Shown piece after piece: positions 1 to 9,087 of a stretch of 64,000 nt of DNA. This DNA is from CAVXSP01 sp963724645 (GTDB taxonomy: Bacteria > Acidobacteriota > Vicinamibacteria > Vicinamibacterales > SCN-69-37), in NCBI GenBank assembly GCA_963724645.1, contig CAVRVJ010000003.1, forward strand, positions 1,054,001-1,118,000, written 5' to 3'. The notes beneath the pieces were generated by a model. It made no database searches. It saw only the letters and a list, made by a program, of their open reading frames with translations, and had not been told where the DNA came from. Each line of letters opens with the position of its first letter. Position 1 is the stretch's first letter. Made by a program: the position numbers and the translations under genes.

Positions 1-366
1 CTGCTGGCCGATCGAATCTCCTGCCACATTAGCGGCGATCGCGACATCAGCGCCGACGATGAGACCGGTGCGGCGATCGGTAATGGGAGATGCTTCGCCA
101 AGATGGGCGTCGCCTGTCGCGAAACTCACGCGCACCGCGGCCGATACTGGCGCTGTCGATCGCTCGAGTCTGAAGCGCCCGTCGGCGGCCTCCGTCCATG
201 TCCTCATCGCACGTTCGACCAGATCGGGATCGTCAGGCCGCGCGAAGGACTGACCGATCCACACGCGGATGGCCGCACCCCTGGGCCAGTGGGGCCGCCG
301 GTCGAGCGATGCCTGCGCGTGGAGGCTGACGACGAGGGTTGCGAAGAGCAGACAGCGCGAAACCAT
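1..366 (-). CDS. Secreted metalloprotease-like protein, N-terminal part (runs off left edge)
   Basis: The frame is open from an ATG at 366 to the first base of the window (122 codons), so the C-terminal part is missing. The first 18 or so residues form a short hydrophobic signal peptide ending in HAQA. Then comes an IRVWI strand and a helix with the pattern RAMRTWTEA, and later a VRVSF strand. This order resembles the start of a matrixin/metzincin fold, in which a helix with a conserved Trp precedes the catalytic zinc site. The HExxHxxGxxH motif that would decide it lies outside the window. A GTG four codons upstream is an alternative start; no strong ribosome binding site is seen. The fold assignment is an inference from pattern only. 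Confidence 0.5.
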   Translation of the reverse strand, partial: MVSRCLLFATLVVSLHAQASLDRRPHWPRGAAIRVWIGQSFARPDDPDLVERAMRTWTEAADGRFRLERSTAPVSAAVRVSFATGDAHLGEASPITDRRTGLIVGADVAIAANVAGDSIGQQ

Positions 367-423
367 CGAGGGAGCCACGTCTGAGCGCTGGTGCTGGGCC
401 GCGATCTGTCTACGCCGTGGCCC

Positions 424-1329
424 CTAGTCGGGTGAAGGGGCGGCCCGCAGCCATGAGGCCTGGCCGGGCACCGGTTCCGGCTTTGGCGACATCGAACCCA
501 TGCGGGCCTTGGCGGCGCGGAAGATGTAGGTGATTTTCGATTGCTCTTCCGCGTGAAGATCGAAGTTGAAGCGCGCGAGCCGGTCCTTCAGATCGTCGAG
601 AGAGAAATAACCGAACTTCAGCAGCCGATCCGCGACGCGGACGAACAACGGCGGACGCCCCGGCCAGAACGTCGTCTGGCACACGAAATCGCCGTGCAGC
701 TTCAGGACGCGGGAGATCTCGCCGACAGCCTGATCCTGATTGCTGAACAACTGCAGGGCGCCGCAGCAGGTGAGGGCTTCGAAGCTCTCGGCCTTGAACG
801 GCAGCGACAGCGCGCTGCCGCGGATGTAGTAGACGTTCTCCAGCCCTTGTCTGGCCGTCAGCCGCACCGCCCGCTCGAGCATCTGCGGCGAGAGGTCGAA
901 GCCAATCACGACCGATCGAGGAGCAAGGCGCGCGATTCTCCGCGTGACGTTGCCCGGCCCGCACGCCAGGTCGAGAATCAAGCCGTCCCGTTGTTGGATC
1001 AGCGAGGTGATCCGATCCGCGTCCTTCGGAAAGGAATGCTGGCTGGCGATGAAGTATCCGAGCGGCCGCCAGATTCCTTCATACACAGCGACCGCCGGAG
1101 GAAACTGCATCAACCGCTGGATGGGCGAAACGGGCTCCGCGTGGCCAGGGAGCAAATCCAGATACCCATTGCGGATCGGGTAGATGGCGCCGCAAGCGCC
1201 GCACGCCAACTGGCCTGCACCCGCGAAGGCGTGTCCGGACTGAACGGAGGAGGTCCAGATCGGATGGCTGACCCGACAGGTCGGACACTGGAATGCCGAG
1301 AACATCTCCGGAACCTGCTGTTGCGTCAT
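424..1329 (-). CDS. Class I SAM-dependent methyltransferase with N-terminal zinc ribbon
   Basis: A 301-residue protein. The N-terminus carries two CxxC pairs at residues 15-18 and 43-46, a Trm112-like zinc ribbon. A Rossmann methyltransferase domain follows, with motif I DLACGPGN at about residues 120-127 and the acidic loop GFDLSPQML some 25 residues later. This layout is that of Methyltransf_11/UbiE-type enzymes, in which the ribbon is fused to the catalytic domain. The substrate cannot be told. An AAGGGA ribosome binding site lies just before the ATG. It follows the Mo-hydroxylase operon's end only in coordinate: it starts upstream of 1384 on the same strand, after a gap of about 55 bases, and could be transcribed as its last gene. 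Confidence 0.85.
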   Translation of the reverse strand: MTQQQVPEMFSAFQCPTCRVSHPIWTSSVQSGHAFAGAGQLACGACGAIYPIRNGYLDLLPGHAEPVSPIQRLMQFPPAVAVYEGIWRPLGYFIASQHSFPKDADRITSLIQQRDGLILDLACGPGNVTRRIARLAPRSVVIGFDLSPQMLERAVRLTARQGLENVYYIRGSALSLPFKAESFEALTCCGALQLFSNQDQAVGEISRVLKLHGDFVCQTTFWPGRPPLFVRVADRLLKFGYFSLDDLKDRLARFNFDLHAEEQSKITYIFRAAKARMGSMSPKPEPVPGQASWLRAAPSPD

Positions 1330-1383
1330 CCGTCCCTTTCGGGCGCCTCCGTTCAGGCTCGGATACTACACCGGGTGACCGGC

Positions 1384-3664
1384 TCAGTGACGGCCGGCGG
1401 GTTCCGGGAGGGCCGAGGACGGCTCTTCGATCGCCTTGTCGCGAATCGCGCGCCAGATGCGCTCGGGCGTCAACGGCAGGTCGCGGATCGACACGCCGGC
1501 CGCCTGGTTGATTGCCGATCCGAGGGCGGCGGCGATCGCGAGGATGCCGCCCTCGCCGGCGCCCTTGGCGCCGTAGGGTCCCGGACCGTCGCCATTTTCC
1601 ACGAGTATCGACTCGATATGAAGCGGGGTGTCCTGCACGGTCGGGATCCGATAGTCGAGCGCGCCGAGATTGCGGATATGTCCATGCTCATCGAGGAGCA
1701 GATGCTCCATCAACGTGTGGCCGACACCCATGACCGCTGCCCCCTCGTCCTGTCCCTCGACCTGCATTGGATTGAGCGCTTTCCCGATGTCGCTGACGAG
1801 CGCGATCCTGAGAATCCGGACCATTCCGGTTTCGACGTCGACCTCTACTTCCGCCGACGCGCACATCAGTTCCCAGAACGCGGGGCTGCCACCGAGTGGA
1901 TGGCCGGGCATGAACGGATTGCGTTCCTCCCCCACTCCAATCAGCTCACCGCGTGGAGGGCCGAAGTGCGCTTTCAGCAACTCGACGAAGCTCACTTCGC
2001 TGTCAGGCAAGCGCACAACGCCGTCGCCGACTTCGACGGCGTCTTCCGAGACACCGAACGTATCGGCCGCAATGCGCCGAAGCTGCGACTTGATGTGGCG
2101 GCAGGCTTTGAGCACGGCGTTGCCCATGAACACGGTCGAGCGGCTGGCGGACGTTGACGTGTCGAAGGGCACGATCGCGGTGTCGCCCATGACCATCGCG
2201 ACGCTTCCGGTAGCAATGCCGAACTCCTGGGCGGCGATCTGCGACAGGACGGTCCGCGCGCCTTGCCCCATGTCTGACGTGGCCGAGAAGACGGTCGCGC
2301 TGCCGTCGAAATGCAGCCGCGCGATGGCGAACGATGCCGACGCCGTCGACGAACTCTTGATGCCCAGCGAGATGCCGCGCCCGTGATGGGCGGGCAGCGG
2401 GTTCGTCCAGCCGACGGCGTCCGCGGCTTTGGACAGCACGGTGCGCCAATCGCCGTCCGACGGCGTGTCGTTCGGGATGAAGGCCTGCCCTTTGACCGGC
2501 AAGTTGCGCCGGCGGATTTCCACCCGATCCAGGCCCAGCACGTCGGCCGCCTCGTTCAACTGCGATTCGACCGCCCATGACGCCTGCGGCGTGCCGAAAC
2601 CGCGGAAGGCAGTGCTGGGCGTCGTGTGCGACAACACGGCCCGGGCAAGGACGCGCGCATTCGGCGTCACGTACGGGCCGCAGCCCGCGTAGCTCGCCTT
2701 GCTGACGACGCGCGATCCGATATCGGCATAGGCGCCGATCAGAAAGTTCGCGTCGAGATCCTGGAAGACGATGCGTCCGCTCGTGTCGAAGCCGGTGCGC
2801 GCGTGCACCGTCGCCGCCGTGCGCCGCACGGCTTGAAACGTCTCCTCGAGCGTCAGGACGAGACGCACGGGGCGGCCCGTCTTCAACGCGACGTACGCGA
2901 GCAGCGGCTCGAACTTCGGCCAGCCTTTGCCGCCGAAGCCGCCTCCCGGATCCGGCGCGATGATGCGCACCTTCGAGATCGGCCATCCGAGGGCCGCCGC
3001 CACTACCCGTTGAAGGATGAAGGGATGCTGGATCGGGCTCCAGACCGTCACACCCGCCGGGTCGGGCGCCGCGAGGTAGGCGTGCGGCTCGATGGCGAAG
3101 TGCGTGACCATCGGGAATTCGTATTCGCGATCGATCACGCAGTCGGCGCGCGCCTGATCGACGTCGCCCCAGCCGAAGTGGAACGCCTCGAGGACGTTGG
3201 TATTGGCGTGCGGATCGTTCTTGCGCGTCGCTGGATCGCGGACGAGCGGCGCGCCCGGAGCGAGCGCGGCCTTGACGCTGAGCACGGCCGGCAGTTCCTC
3301 GTACTGCACGCGAATCAGCGCCGCGGCCGCTTCGGCCGCGTCCTCCGTCTCCGCGGCAACCGACGGCCACCGGCTCGCCGCTGAATCGCGATTCGCCGTC
3401 GGCAATGATCGGCCGGTCGACGATAGCCGGGCCGAATTTTGGCACCGGCTGGGGGAAATCCGCCGATGTGAACACGCCGGCCACGCCCTCAACACGCGCC
3501 GCCTCGGTCGTGTCGATGGCCTGAAGCCGCGCGTGCGCGCAGTCCAGGTAGACCATCTTCACCTGCAACGCGCGATCGACGTGCAGGTCGGCCGTGTATT
3601 TCTGGCCGCCCGTCACGCGGTCGACCCCGCCGACGCGCTCCACCGATCGTCCGATGGCGCCCAT
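1384..3664 (-). CDS. Xanthine dehydrogenase family, molybdopterin-binding large subunit (one frameshift)
   Basis: About 759 residues once a single extra base near 3360 is corrected, the normal size for this family. The N-terminal part (GAIGRSVERVGGVDRVTG, then FSGEPVAV) and the rest (ETEDAAEAAAALI onward) lie in two frames that join at that point. Family landmarks are GGGFGGKG, the AFRGFG loop near the Mo cofactor, DMGQGA, and GAKGAGEGG near the C-terminus, whose Glu is the usual catalytic base. It would hydroxylate an aldehyde or N-heterocycle using the 2Fe-2S and FAD subunits encoded directly upstream. The start ATG shares one base with the stop codon of the 2Fe-2S gene (TGATG), which indicates translational coupling. 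The true substrate is unknown; CoxL, nicotinate and xanthine enzymes all share this architecture. Confidence 0.9.
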
Positions 3665-4140
3665 CAGCGCTCCATCTTCGCGGCCGCCGCCACGGCTGCA
3701 ATAATCCGGCTGTAGCCCGCACAGCGGCAGAGATTTCCCGCGAGCCCTTCCTTGATCTCGGCCTCGGTCGGATGGGGCGTGGTGTTGAGCAGGTATTTCG
3801 CGGACATGATCATTCCAGGAATACAGAAGCCGCACTGCACGGCGCCGTGGTCAAGGAACGCCTGCTGCAGCGGATCGAGGCGGCCGTCGATTGCCAGCCC
3901 TTCGATCGTCTGGACGGACCGGCCGTCAGCCTCGACCGCGAGGACGAGGCACGAATCGACCGCCTCGCCGTCCAGAATCAAGGTGCACGCGCCGCATTCA
4001 CCGGCGGCACAGCACTCTTTGGTGCCGGTCAGCCCGAGTTGATCGTGAAGCACCTCGAGCAGCGTGTGATGCGGCGCGACATCGACGTGGTGCGACTGAC
4101 CGTTGACGGTCAGCGTGATCGGAAGGGTGGGAATGGACAT
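3664..4140 (-). CDS. Xanthine dehydrogenase family, 2Fe-2S subunit
   Basis: 158 residues with the full eight-cysteine set of the family. The plant-ferredoxin-type cluster uses C44, C49, C52 and C64 within KECCAAGECGAC. The second cluster uses C103, C106, C138 and C140 (CGFCIPGM and NLCRCAGY). It passes electrons from the Mo centre to the FAD subunit. It lies one base after the FAD-subunit gene's stop codon and overlaps the Mo-subunit start by one base, so the three form a coupled heterotrimer operon. Confidence 0.95.
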   Translation of the reverse strand: MSIPTLPITLTVNGQSHHVDVAPHHTLLEVLHDQLGLTGTKECCAAGECGACTLILDGEAVDSCLVLAVEADGRSVQTIEGLAIDGRLDPLQQAFLDHGAVQCGFCIPGMIMSAKYLLNTTPHPTEAEIKEGLAGNLCRCAGYSRIIAAVAAAAKMER

Positions 4141-4141
4141 G

Positions 4142-5008
4142 CTATGCCTGACCCTGACTCGCCCGGAGCCGCTCGGTCGCCGTCAGCAACGCGCGACGGC
4201 TCATCACGTCGAGCATCGCCTGCCGATAGTCGCGGCCGCCGCGAACGTCGGAGATTGGCGACGCCTGGCCCAGGAGCACGTGAAGTGCTTCCGTCTTCGA
4301 CTCGGCCGATGCTTTCGGATCCGCGAGGATGCCGGCGTCGGTCACCAGAAAGGGACGAGGCGCGACTGCGCCGTACGCAAAGCGGGTCTCGCCCGAGCCG
4401 TCTACCCGGCAACATAAATTGATCGTCGCGAGGTCCACGCCGTACCGCCGCGTGATGCGCCCGAATGCGGCGCCTGCCGGGCGTCTCGGGACCGGGAGAT
4501 CAATCGATTCCACGAGCTCCCCTTCCGTCATCACGGTGCGCCCCGGGCCGGTGAAGAACTCGGTCAGCGGCACCGCTCGGCGGCCATTCGCCCGAGCGAG
4601 ATTGACGATGGCGCCGTAGACGAGCAGGGCGGGCGCGGTATCGGCCGCCGGCGAGGCATTGCAGATGTTGCCCGCCAGCGTCGCGCGATTGCGGATCTGT
4701 ATCGAGCCGACCACCGCGGCCGCTTCAACCAGTGCCGGAAAATGGCGCCGGATCCGATCGTCAGCGATGAGCGTGGTCATCACCGCGCGCGCGCCGATCC
4801 GGAGGTGCGAGCCGGCGTCCGCGATGTCCGCGCCGAGCTCGGCGACGTCCTTGATATCGACGACCAGATCCGGCCTCAAGTGTCCCATCCGCAAACGGAC
4901 GATGACGTCCGTGCCACCGGCGAGGATGCGCGCGGCCGACCCGCGCTCGCCGAGCAGGCTGAAGACTTCGGCGAGGGCCTTGGGGCGGACGTAGTGGAAC
5001 GGTCTCAT
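4142..5008 (-). CDS. Xanthine dehydrogenase family, FAD-binding medium subunit
   Basis: 288 residues. Near the N-terminus is ILAGGTDVIVRLRMG and at about residues 110-128 TLAGNICNASPAADTAPAL. Both are the FAD diphosphate-binding segments of the molybdopterin-dehydrogenase FAD domain. The C-terminal CO-dehydrogenase flavoprotein domain follows. It takes electrons from the 2Fe-2S subunit. It starts 18 bases after the HprK-like gene, so all four genes read as one unit. Confidence 0.93.
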   Translation of the reverse strand: MRPFHYVRPKALAEVFSLLGERGSAARILAGGTDVIVRLRMGHLRPDLVVDIKDVAELGADIADAGSHLRIGARAVMTTLIADDRIRRHFPALVEAAAVVGSIQIRNRATLAGNICNASPAADTAPALLVYGAIVNLARANGRRAVPLTEFFTGPGRTVMTEGELVESIDLPVPRRPAGAAFGRITRRYGVDLATINLCCRVDGSGETRFAYGAVAPRPFLVTDAGILADPKASAESKTEALHVLLGQASPISDVRGGRDYRQAMLDVMSRRALLTATERLRASQGQA

Positions 5009-5026
5009 GGACCCGATCCCGGCTCC

Positions 5027-5935
5027 TTACAGCACCTTTTCGAGCTCGTCGAAAAGCAGCTGTGGGGTCTTGGCGCGAATCAGGTAATACCGGCGCTGCG
5101 AGAATCGCTCGCAGAACTCGGCTCGCCTGGCGCGTGCCTCGTCAGTATCGATCAGCGGCATCGGAATTCCAGGAGCGAGCAGCTCGTGCAGCCCCAGGTA
5201 GTTCATCAACGAATGAAACGTCTGGTAGTTCCGCTCGAACGGCGCCATCTCCTTGACGGCGGTATCGAAGTTGCCGTCGATCGACGGCAGGATGACGAGA
5301 TCGACGTTGCTCGGCTGGTCGTAGATCACGAACTCGGGCGTGCTCTCGAAGAATTTCGCCACGCCTTCATCCTGGTTGACCTTGTCGGCGCGCTCTGTCC
5401 CTTTGGCACGCAGGCGCAGAAACACGGCTTTCGATCCTGCAACCACCACACCCTTGTCGTCGGTGACCGTCGTTTCGGTCGAGACCACGAGTCCGCCGCG
5501 CCGGCAGCCCTCGATCTGCGACATCGATTTGCCGTGATTGGATTCGCCGCCGATGAACAGAATCGTCCGGTCCTTGTAGCGGACCGCGGACGAGTGGAAC
5601 GGATGCAGCCCGGCGGCTTCCATGCGTAGTGCGAGCATGCTGACGAGAACCTTCTGCAGCTCCCCCTGGAACCATTCGCCGGTGAGGGTGAGCGTACCGT
5701 CCTTGAACGCGACGCCCTTGCGCGTCTCGTCCTGTCGCCACACCACGTCGGGCCGTACGCGCTGGACGGGCGACTCGACCTTCACATCCGCCAGGCGGTA
5801 GTTCAGGAAGGTCATCTCGTCGAGCACGTGGGCGACCGGCCTCGGCCCGTGCACGTCGACCCTCAGCCTCGCTGCGCCCGACGTCAGCTCTTCAGAGCAC
5901 TGCGGCGTCGATGACGCCGATTCCGTGGAACCCAT
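5027..5935 (-). CDS. HPr-kinase/PEPCK-like P-loop protein
   Basis: 302 residues. The central segment FIGGESNHGKSM (about residues 127-138) is a Walker A P-loop in the context (HPFHSSAVRYKDR before it, a beta-rich VVSTETTVTDDKG after it) seen in HPr kinase/phosphorylase and its PEP-carboxykinase-like relatives. The N-terminal 100 residues look like an independent beta-rich domain, and the C-terminus is helical. No known HPr serine-kinase partner is nearby. It sits inside the Mo-hydroxylase operon, 49 bases after the cyclase gene and 18 before the FAD subunit. A role in modifying or maturing an operon product is possible but unproven. The family assignment is moderately certain, the substrate unknown. 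Confidence 0.6.
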   Translation of the reverse strand: MGSTESASSTPQCSEELTSGAARLRVDVHGPRPVAHVLDEMTFLNYRLADVKVESPVQRVRPDVVWRQDETRKGVAFKDGTLTLTGEWFQGELQKVLVSMLALRMEAAGLHPFHSSAVRYKDRTILFIGGESNHGKSMSQIEGCRRGGLVVSTETTVTDDKGVVVAGSKAVFLRLRAKGTERADKVNQDEGVAKFFESTPEFVIYDQPSNVDLVILPSIDGNFDTAVKEMAPFERNYQTFHSLMNYLGLHELLAPGIPMPLIDTDEARARRAEFCERFSQRRYYLIRAKTPQLLFDELEKVL

Positions 5936-5984
5936 GCAATCTCCTTCTACCCGCCGCCGGGACGTCCGCCGGCACTTCGCGTGG

Positions 5985-6701
5985 CTACTCGATAATCGCG
6001 ACGGCGCGAACCGGGGCGGCCGTGGTGTTGACCCATTTGATGGGGAAGACGCTCAGCTTGAAGCCATGCGGCGGCAGTTTATCGAGGTTCGACATGTTCT
6101 CGAGGTGATAGTACTCGCGCGTGATCATGACGCGGTGGGCTTCCCAGAACTTCTTGCGCTCGAACATCGCCCACACCGGCGGGTCGAAGGTGATGGCGTC
6201 GATCCCGGCCATCTTGATCCCCTGGTCCAGCATCCAGTTCGTCGCCTCGCCGGTCATGCCGCACGCGTCGGTCAGGTACTTCTCCGTTTCCTGGAGGGCA
6301 CCCGATCCGGTGTGAATCAGGACGATATCGAGCGGCTTCAAGGTGTAGTTGACCTTGGTCAGCGCCGCCTTCATGTCGTCGACGGTAATCCCGGCGCCTT
6401 TCGGCAGATGGCGGAAGTCGAGGCAGACGCCGTCGCCGTAGCAATACTCGAGCGGAATGCCCTCTGGGCCCGGGGCGTCGTCGCGCAGGTGGCGGAGGGA
6501 GTCCATGTGCGTGCCGATGTGATCGCCCATCACGACCATGTAGCTCGCGGTGAGCCAATCCACGCCGAACTTCGCGGCGCCGATCCGCTCCGCGAATTCC
6601 TTCCAGTTTTCGTACATCGCCATCGAGGGACGCACCACGCGTGGGAACGCGACCATGTCGTTGTGCACGCGCATGCTCAAGTCAATCAGTTGTCGAGCCA
6701 T
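5985..6701 (-). CDS. Cyclase-family metal-dependent hydrolase (kynurenine formamidase/isatin hydrolase-like)
   Basis: 238 residues. The signature HxGTHxDxxxH is present at residues 61-71 (HIGTHMDSLRH), which binds the catalytic metal in this family. Other family positions are IDLSMRV at the N-terminus and the LIHTGSG and GIDAITFD strands. Members hydrolyse amides or lactams such as N-formylkynurenine or isatin, or dehydrate cyclic intermediates. In this operon it could open a ring that the Mo-hydroxylase has oxidised, which is an inference from context. Confidence 0.85.
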   Translation of the reverse strand: MARQLIDLSMRVHNDMVAFPRVVRPSMAMYENWKEFAERIGAAKFGVDWLTASYMVVMGDHIGTHMDSLRHLRDDAPGPEGIPLEYCYGDGVCLDFRHLPKGAGITVDDMKAALTKVNYTLKPLDIVLIHTGSGALQETEKYLTDACGMTGEATNWMLDQGIKMAGIDAITFDPPVWAMFERKKFWEAHRVMITREYYHLENMSNLDKLPPHGFKLSVFPIKWVNTTAAPVRAVAIIE

Positions 6702-6715
6702 CTTTTGATCATTCC

Positions 6716-6829
6716 GGGGGACCTCGTCCCCGCGGACTCCCTGACACCCTCGCTCACGGGACCCCCATGGCCCCGCTCCGCCCGGGCGGCGCGCTCACGG
6801 TCGTTCGCGCGCTATCCAACTTGCCGCCC
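6716..6829. repeat. GC-rich intergenic repeat, GGGGCCCC family (diverged copy)
   Basis: The gap between the cyclase and SDR genes holds a GC-rich stretch with alternating G and C runs and the words CGCTCACGGGA, CCCCATGGCCCC and CGCTCCGCCCGGGCGG. It resembles the better copy at 17500-17612 in layout. It does not encode a credible protein. It is the weakest member of the dispersed family, and the assignment is by eye. Confidence 0.35.
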
Positions 6830-7618
6830 TCACTGCGTCGTCGTGACTCCGCCATCGAGGAAAAGTGTGTGCCCTGTGATGAAATCCGCCGCGGGCGACA
6901 CGAGGAACAGCACCGCGCCGACGACGTCGTCCGTCTCCGCAATGCGTCCCATCGGAATGCGCGCGATGAGGTTGCGATAGAAGTCCGGGTCCTCGAGCCA
7001 GCGGGCGACCTGCGCGGTCCTGACAAACGTCGGCGCCATGACATTCACGTTGACGCGGTCTGGCGCCCACTCGGCGGCCAACTGCCGGCAGAGGACGGCC
7101 AACCCGCCTTTCGCGGCGCAGTAGGCGGAGAACCCGCGGCCGCGGAGCGCGAGCTGGCTCCGGACCGAGCCGAAATGGACCTGCTTGCCACCCTGCTTGC
7201 CGGCGATCATGTGGCGGGCGGCGGCCTGAGATTGGAACATGACGGACTTGAGGTTCAGGTCGAGAACGTAGTCAAAGTTCTCCTCGGTGACGTCGTTGGC
7301 CTTTTCTTCCCGCTGCCCGCCGACGGTGTTGACCAGGATGTCGAGCCGGCCGAAGTGCCGCGCGACGTCGTCGATCATCCGGCCGGTGTCTTTCACCGAC
7401 AGCGCATCGAACCCGAGACCGAGTGCCCCGGCGCCATTGGCTTTCAACGCGTCCGCCTGTGAGGCGGCCTGGGCCAACTCGCGGTCGGCCACCGCGACTT
7501 TGGCGCCCATCGCCGCGAGCCCGGCGCAGACCGCGGATCCGATTCCCCCGCAGCCTCCGGTCACGAGCGCCACCTTGCCCTCGAGGCCGAAGAACTTCTG
7601 TGCAAACGTCACCGACAT
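6830..7618 (-). CDS. SDR-family NAD(P)-dependent oxidoreductase
   Basis: 262 residues. The cofactor motif TGGCGGIG is near residue 20, the structural NTVGG lies in the middle, and the catalytic pair is YCAAK, with the catalytic Ser upstream in the GSVRSQL segment. The C-terminal FITGHTLFLDGGVTTTQ is typical of FabG-like SDRs that act on alcohols or ketones. It is the second gene of the operon that begins with the Tm-1-like gene and leads to the Mo-hydroxylase, so it may oxidise or reduce a pathway intermediate. Confidence 0.9.
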   Translation of the reverse strand: MSVTFAQKFFGLEGKVALVTGGCGGIGSAVCAGLAAMGAKVAVADRELAQAASQADALKANGAGALGLGFDALSVKDTGRMIDDVARHFGRLDILVNTVGGQREEKANDVTEENFDYVLDLNLKSVMFQSQAAARHMIAGKQGGKQVHFGSVRSQLALRGRGFSAYCAAKGGLAVLCRQLAAEWAPDRVNVNVMAPTFVRTAQVARWLEDPDFYRNLIARIPMGRIAETDDVVGAVLFLVSPAADFITGHTLFLDGGVTTTQ

Positions 7619-7703
7619 ATCACCGCCCTACCCTGCGAGTTCCGAAGACGCAGTCGTCAACAAGCCAACTTATCACAGGCGAGTCCACCGAAGACCACAC
7701 GCG

Positions 7704-8945
7704 TCAACGCTTCGCCGGGCGCGGAGTGGCATTCGACCGTGCCTGCAGTCCCATGGCCAGCAGGCCTTCGGCCATCGCGCGCGCGAATTCGGGATCGTTG
7801 ATGTTCAGGTTCAGTTCGTGGTACGGGATGTCCTTCCGCAGATTCGTGCGAAGCGACTCGAACAGCGCGGCGTCGGCCTCCGGCCAATAATATGGCCCGC
7901 CAGGCGATGAAATCACCGAGATGCCGCCGAGCGGAATGTACACGGCGACCGGTCCGATCGACATGTTCAATTTACCTGCGATGATCTTTCCGAGCTGGGC
8001 GTTTTCTTCCGGCGTCGTCCGGACCAGGTACTGTCTTTCGTTGTGCTTGTAGATGCGGTGGTCGCGATATTTTTCCGGGATCGTTTCCGGTCCCCAGAAA
8101 TTGATGATGTCCAGGCAGCCTGGCGCGATGACCGCCGGCGTGCCTGTCTTCGCCGCCGCCTCGAGGCGTGTCGGCCCCGCCGACAAGACGCCGCCGGCCA
8201 ACTCATCGGCCCATTCGGTGAGCGTCACGTCGAGCACGCCCGCGACCTGCCCCGCTTCAATCAGGCTCTCCATCGTCTGGCCGCCGACGCCGACGGCGTG
8301 AAACACGAGCACTTCGAACCCCTCGCGCTCGACGATCGCCCGGGCCGCTTCAACGCACTTCGTCGTGTTGCCGAACATGGACGCGACAATCAGCGGCTTG
8401 TCATCGGCCTCGGGTACCCGCGCCTCGACCATGCCGCAGACGGCGGCGGCCGCGCGGGTGAAGACGCCGCGGCTGATCCGGTTCAGCCCGCTGATGTCGA
8501 CGATCGCCGGCGCCATCATGATGTCCTTGACGCCGACGAACCCGCGGACGTCGCTGCTGGCGAGCGTGGAGACCATGACTTTGGGGATTCCGAGCGGCAA
8601 TGCCCGCATGGCGGCGGTGCCTACAGACGTCCCAGCTCCGCCGCCCATGGCAATGATGGCGTCGAGCTGTCCGCGTTGATGCAGCGTCAGGGCTATCTCG
8701 CGGGCGCCGTTGGCCATGGCCGAGACGGCGCTGCCGCGATCGCCGGCCGCGACGAGCGCCGGCAGATCGACGTCACCGGCCCGGGCTACCTCGGCCCGGG
8801 TCACGTCGGGGGTGAAGGTCGGCTCGCCCAGCACGCCGACATCCACCACGAGCGCGCGATGCCCGCGCGCCTCAATCTGATCTTTGACGAACTGCAGTTC
8901 CGCGCCTTTTGTATCGAGCGCGCCCATTACGACCACGGTAGCCAT
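7704..8945 (-). CDS. Tm-1-like ATP-binding domain protein (UPF0261)
   Basis: 413 residues, the usual length of UPF0261. The N-terminus TVVVMGALDTKGAELQFVK and the glycine loop MGGGAGTSVGTAAMRALPLG are hallmarks of the family, named after the tomato Tm-1 viral-resistance protein. The C-terminal half includes the conserved APGCLDIINFWGPETIP stretch. Bacterial members often lie beside catabolic genes, with no settled reaction. It is the first gene of the minus-strand operon; its start lies next to a palindromic intergenic element at about 8956-9052. Confidence 0.9.
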   Translation of the reverse strand: MATVVVMGALDTKGAELQFVKDQIEARGHRALVVDVGVLGEPTFTPDVTRAEVARAGDVDLPALVAAGDRGSAVSAMANGAREIALTLHQRGQLDAIIAMGGGAGTSVGTAAMRALPLGIPKVMVSTLASSDVRGFVGVKDIMMAPAIVDISGLNRISRGVFTRAAAAVCGMVEARVPEADDKPLIVASMFGNTTKCVEAARAIVEREGFEVLVFHAVGVGGQTMESLIEAGQVAGVLDVTLTEWADELAGGVLSAGPTRLEAAAKTGTPAVIAPGCLDIINFWGPETIPEKYRDHRIYKHNERQYLVRTTPEENAQLGKIIAGKLNMSIGPVAVYIPLGGISVISSPGGPYYWPEADAALFESLRTNLRKDIPYHELNLNINDPEFARAMAEGLLAMGLQARSNATPRPAKR

Positions 8946-8955
8946 TGGAATCGCA

Positions 8956-9052
8956 GGCCTCGGGCCTCAGGCCCCAGGCCTCAGGCGGGAGAGGGAAAGC
9001 GCTTTTGAATCGTACGTGGACCGCGGGCCTGGGGCCCGTAGCCTGTAGCCGA
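8956..9052. repeat. Palindromic intergenic element between divergent genes
   Basis: Two imperfectly complementary arms, about 8956-8989 and 9022-9052, are built on the word AGGCCTGGGGCC and its complement. They flank a loop that contains GGGAAAGCGCTTTTG. The element sits between the divergently transcribed Tm-1-like and isomerase-like genes. It could fold into a long hairpin. Similar words recur at 27018-27060. Confidence 0.45.
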
Positions 9053-9077
9053 TGCTCGGTATATCGTATAGCGTTCC

Positions 9078-9083
9078 AGGAGG
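9078..9083 (+). promoter_or_regulatory. Strong ribosome binding site (AGGAGG)
   Basis: An AGGAGG core, in CCAGGAGGATCT, ends four to five bases before the ATG at 9088. It decides for that start over an in-frame upstream codon at 9052. Confidence 0.75.
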
Positions 9084-9087
9084 ATCT

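Noticed and set aside
541..2157. Long open frame on the plus strand
   Set aside because: It lies opposite the methyltransferase and the Mo-subunit gene, has no domain and a composition typical of antisense reading.
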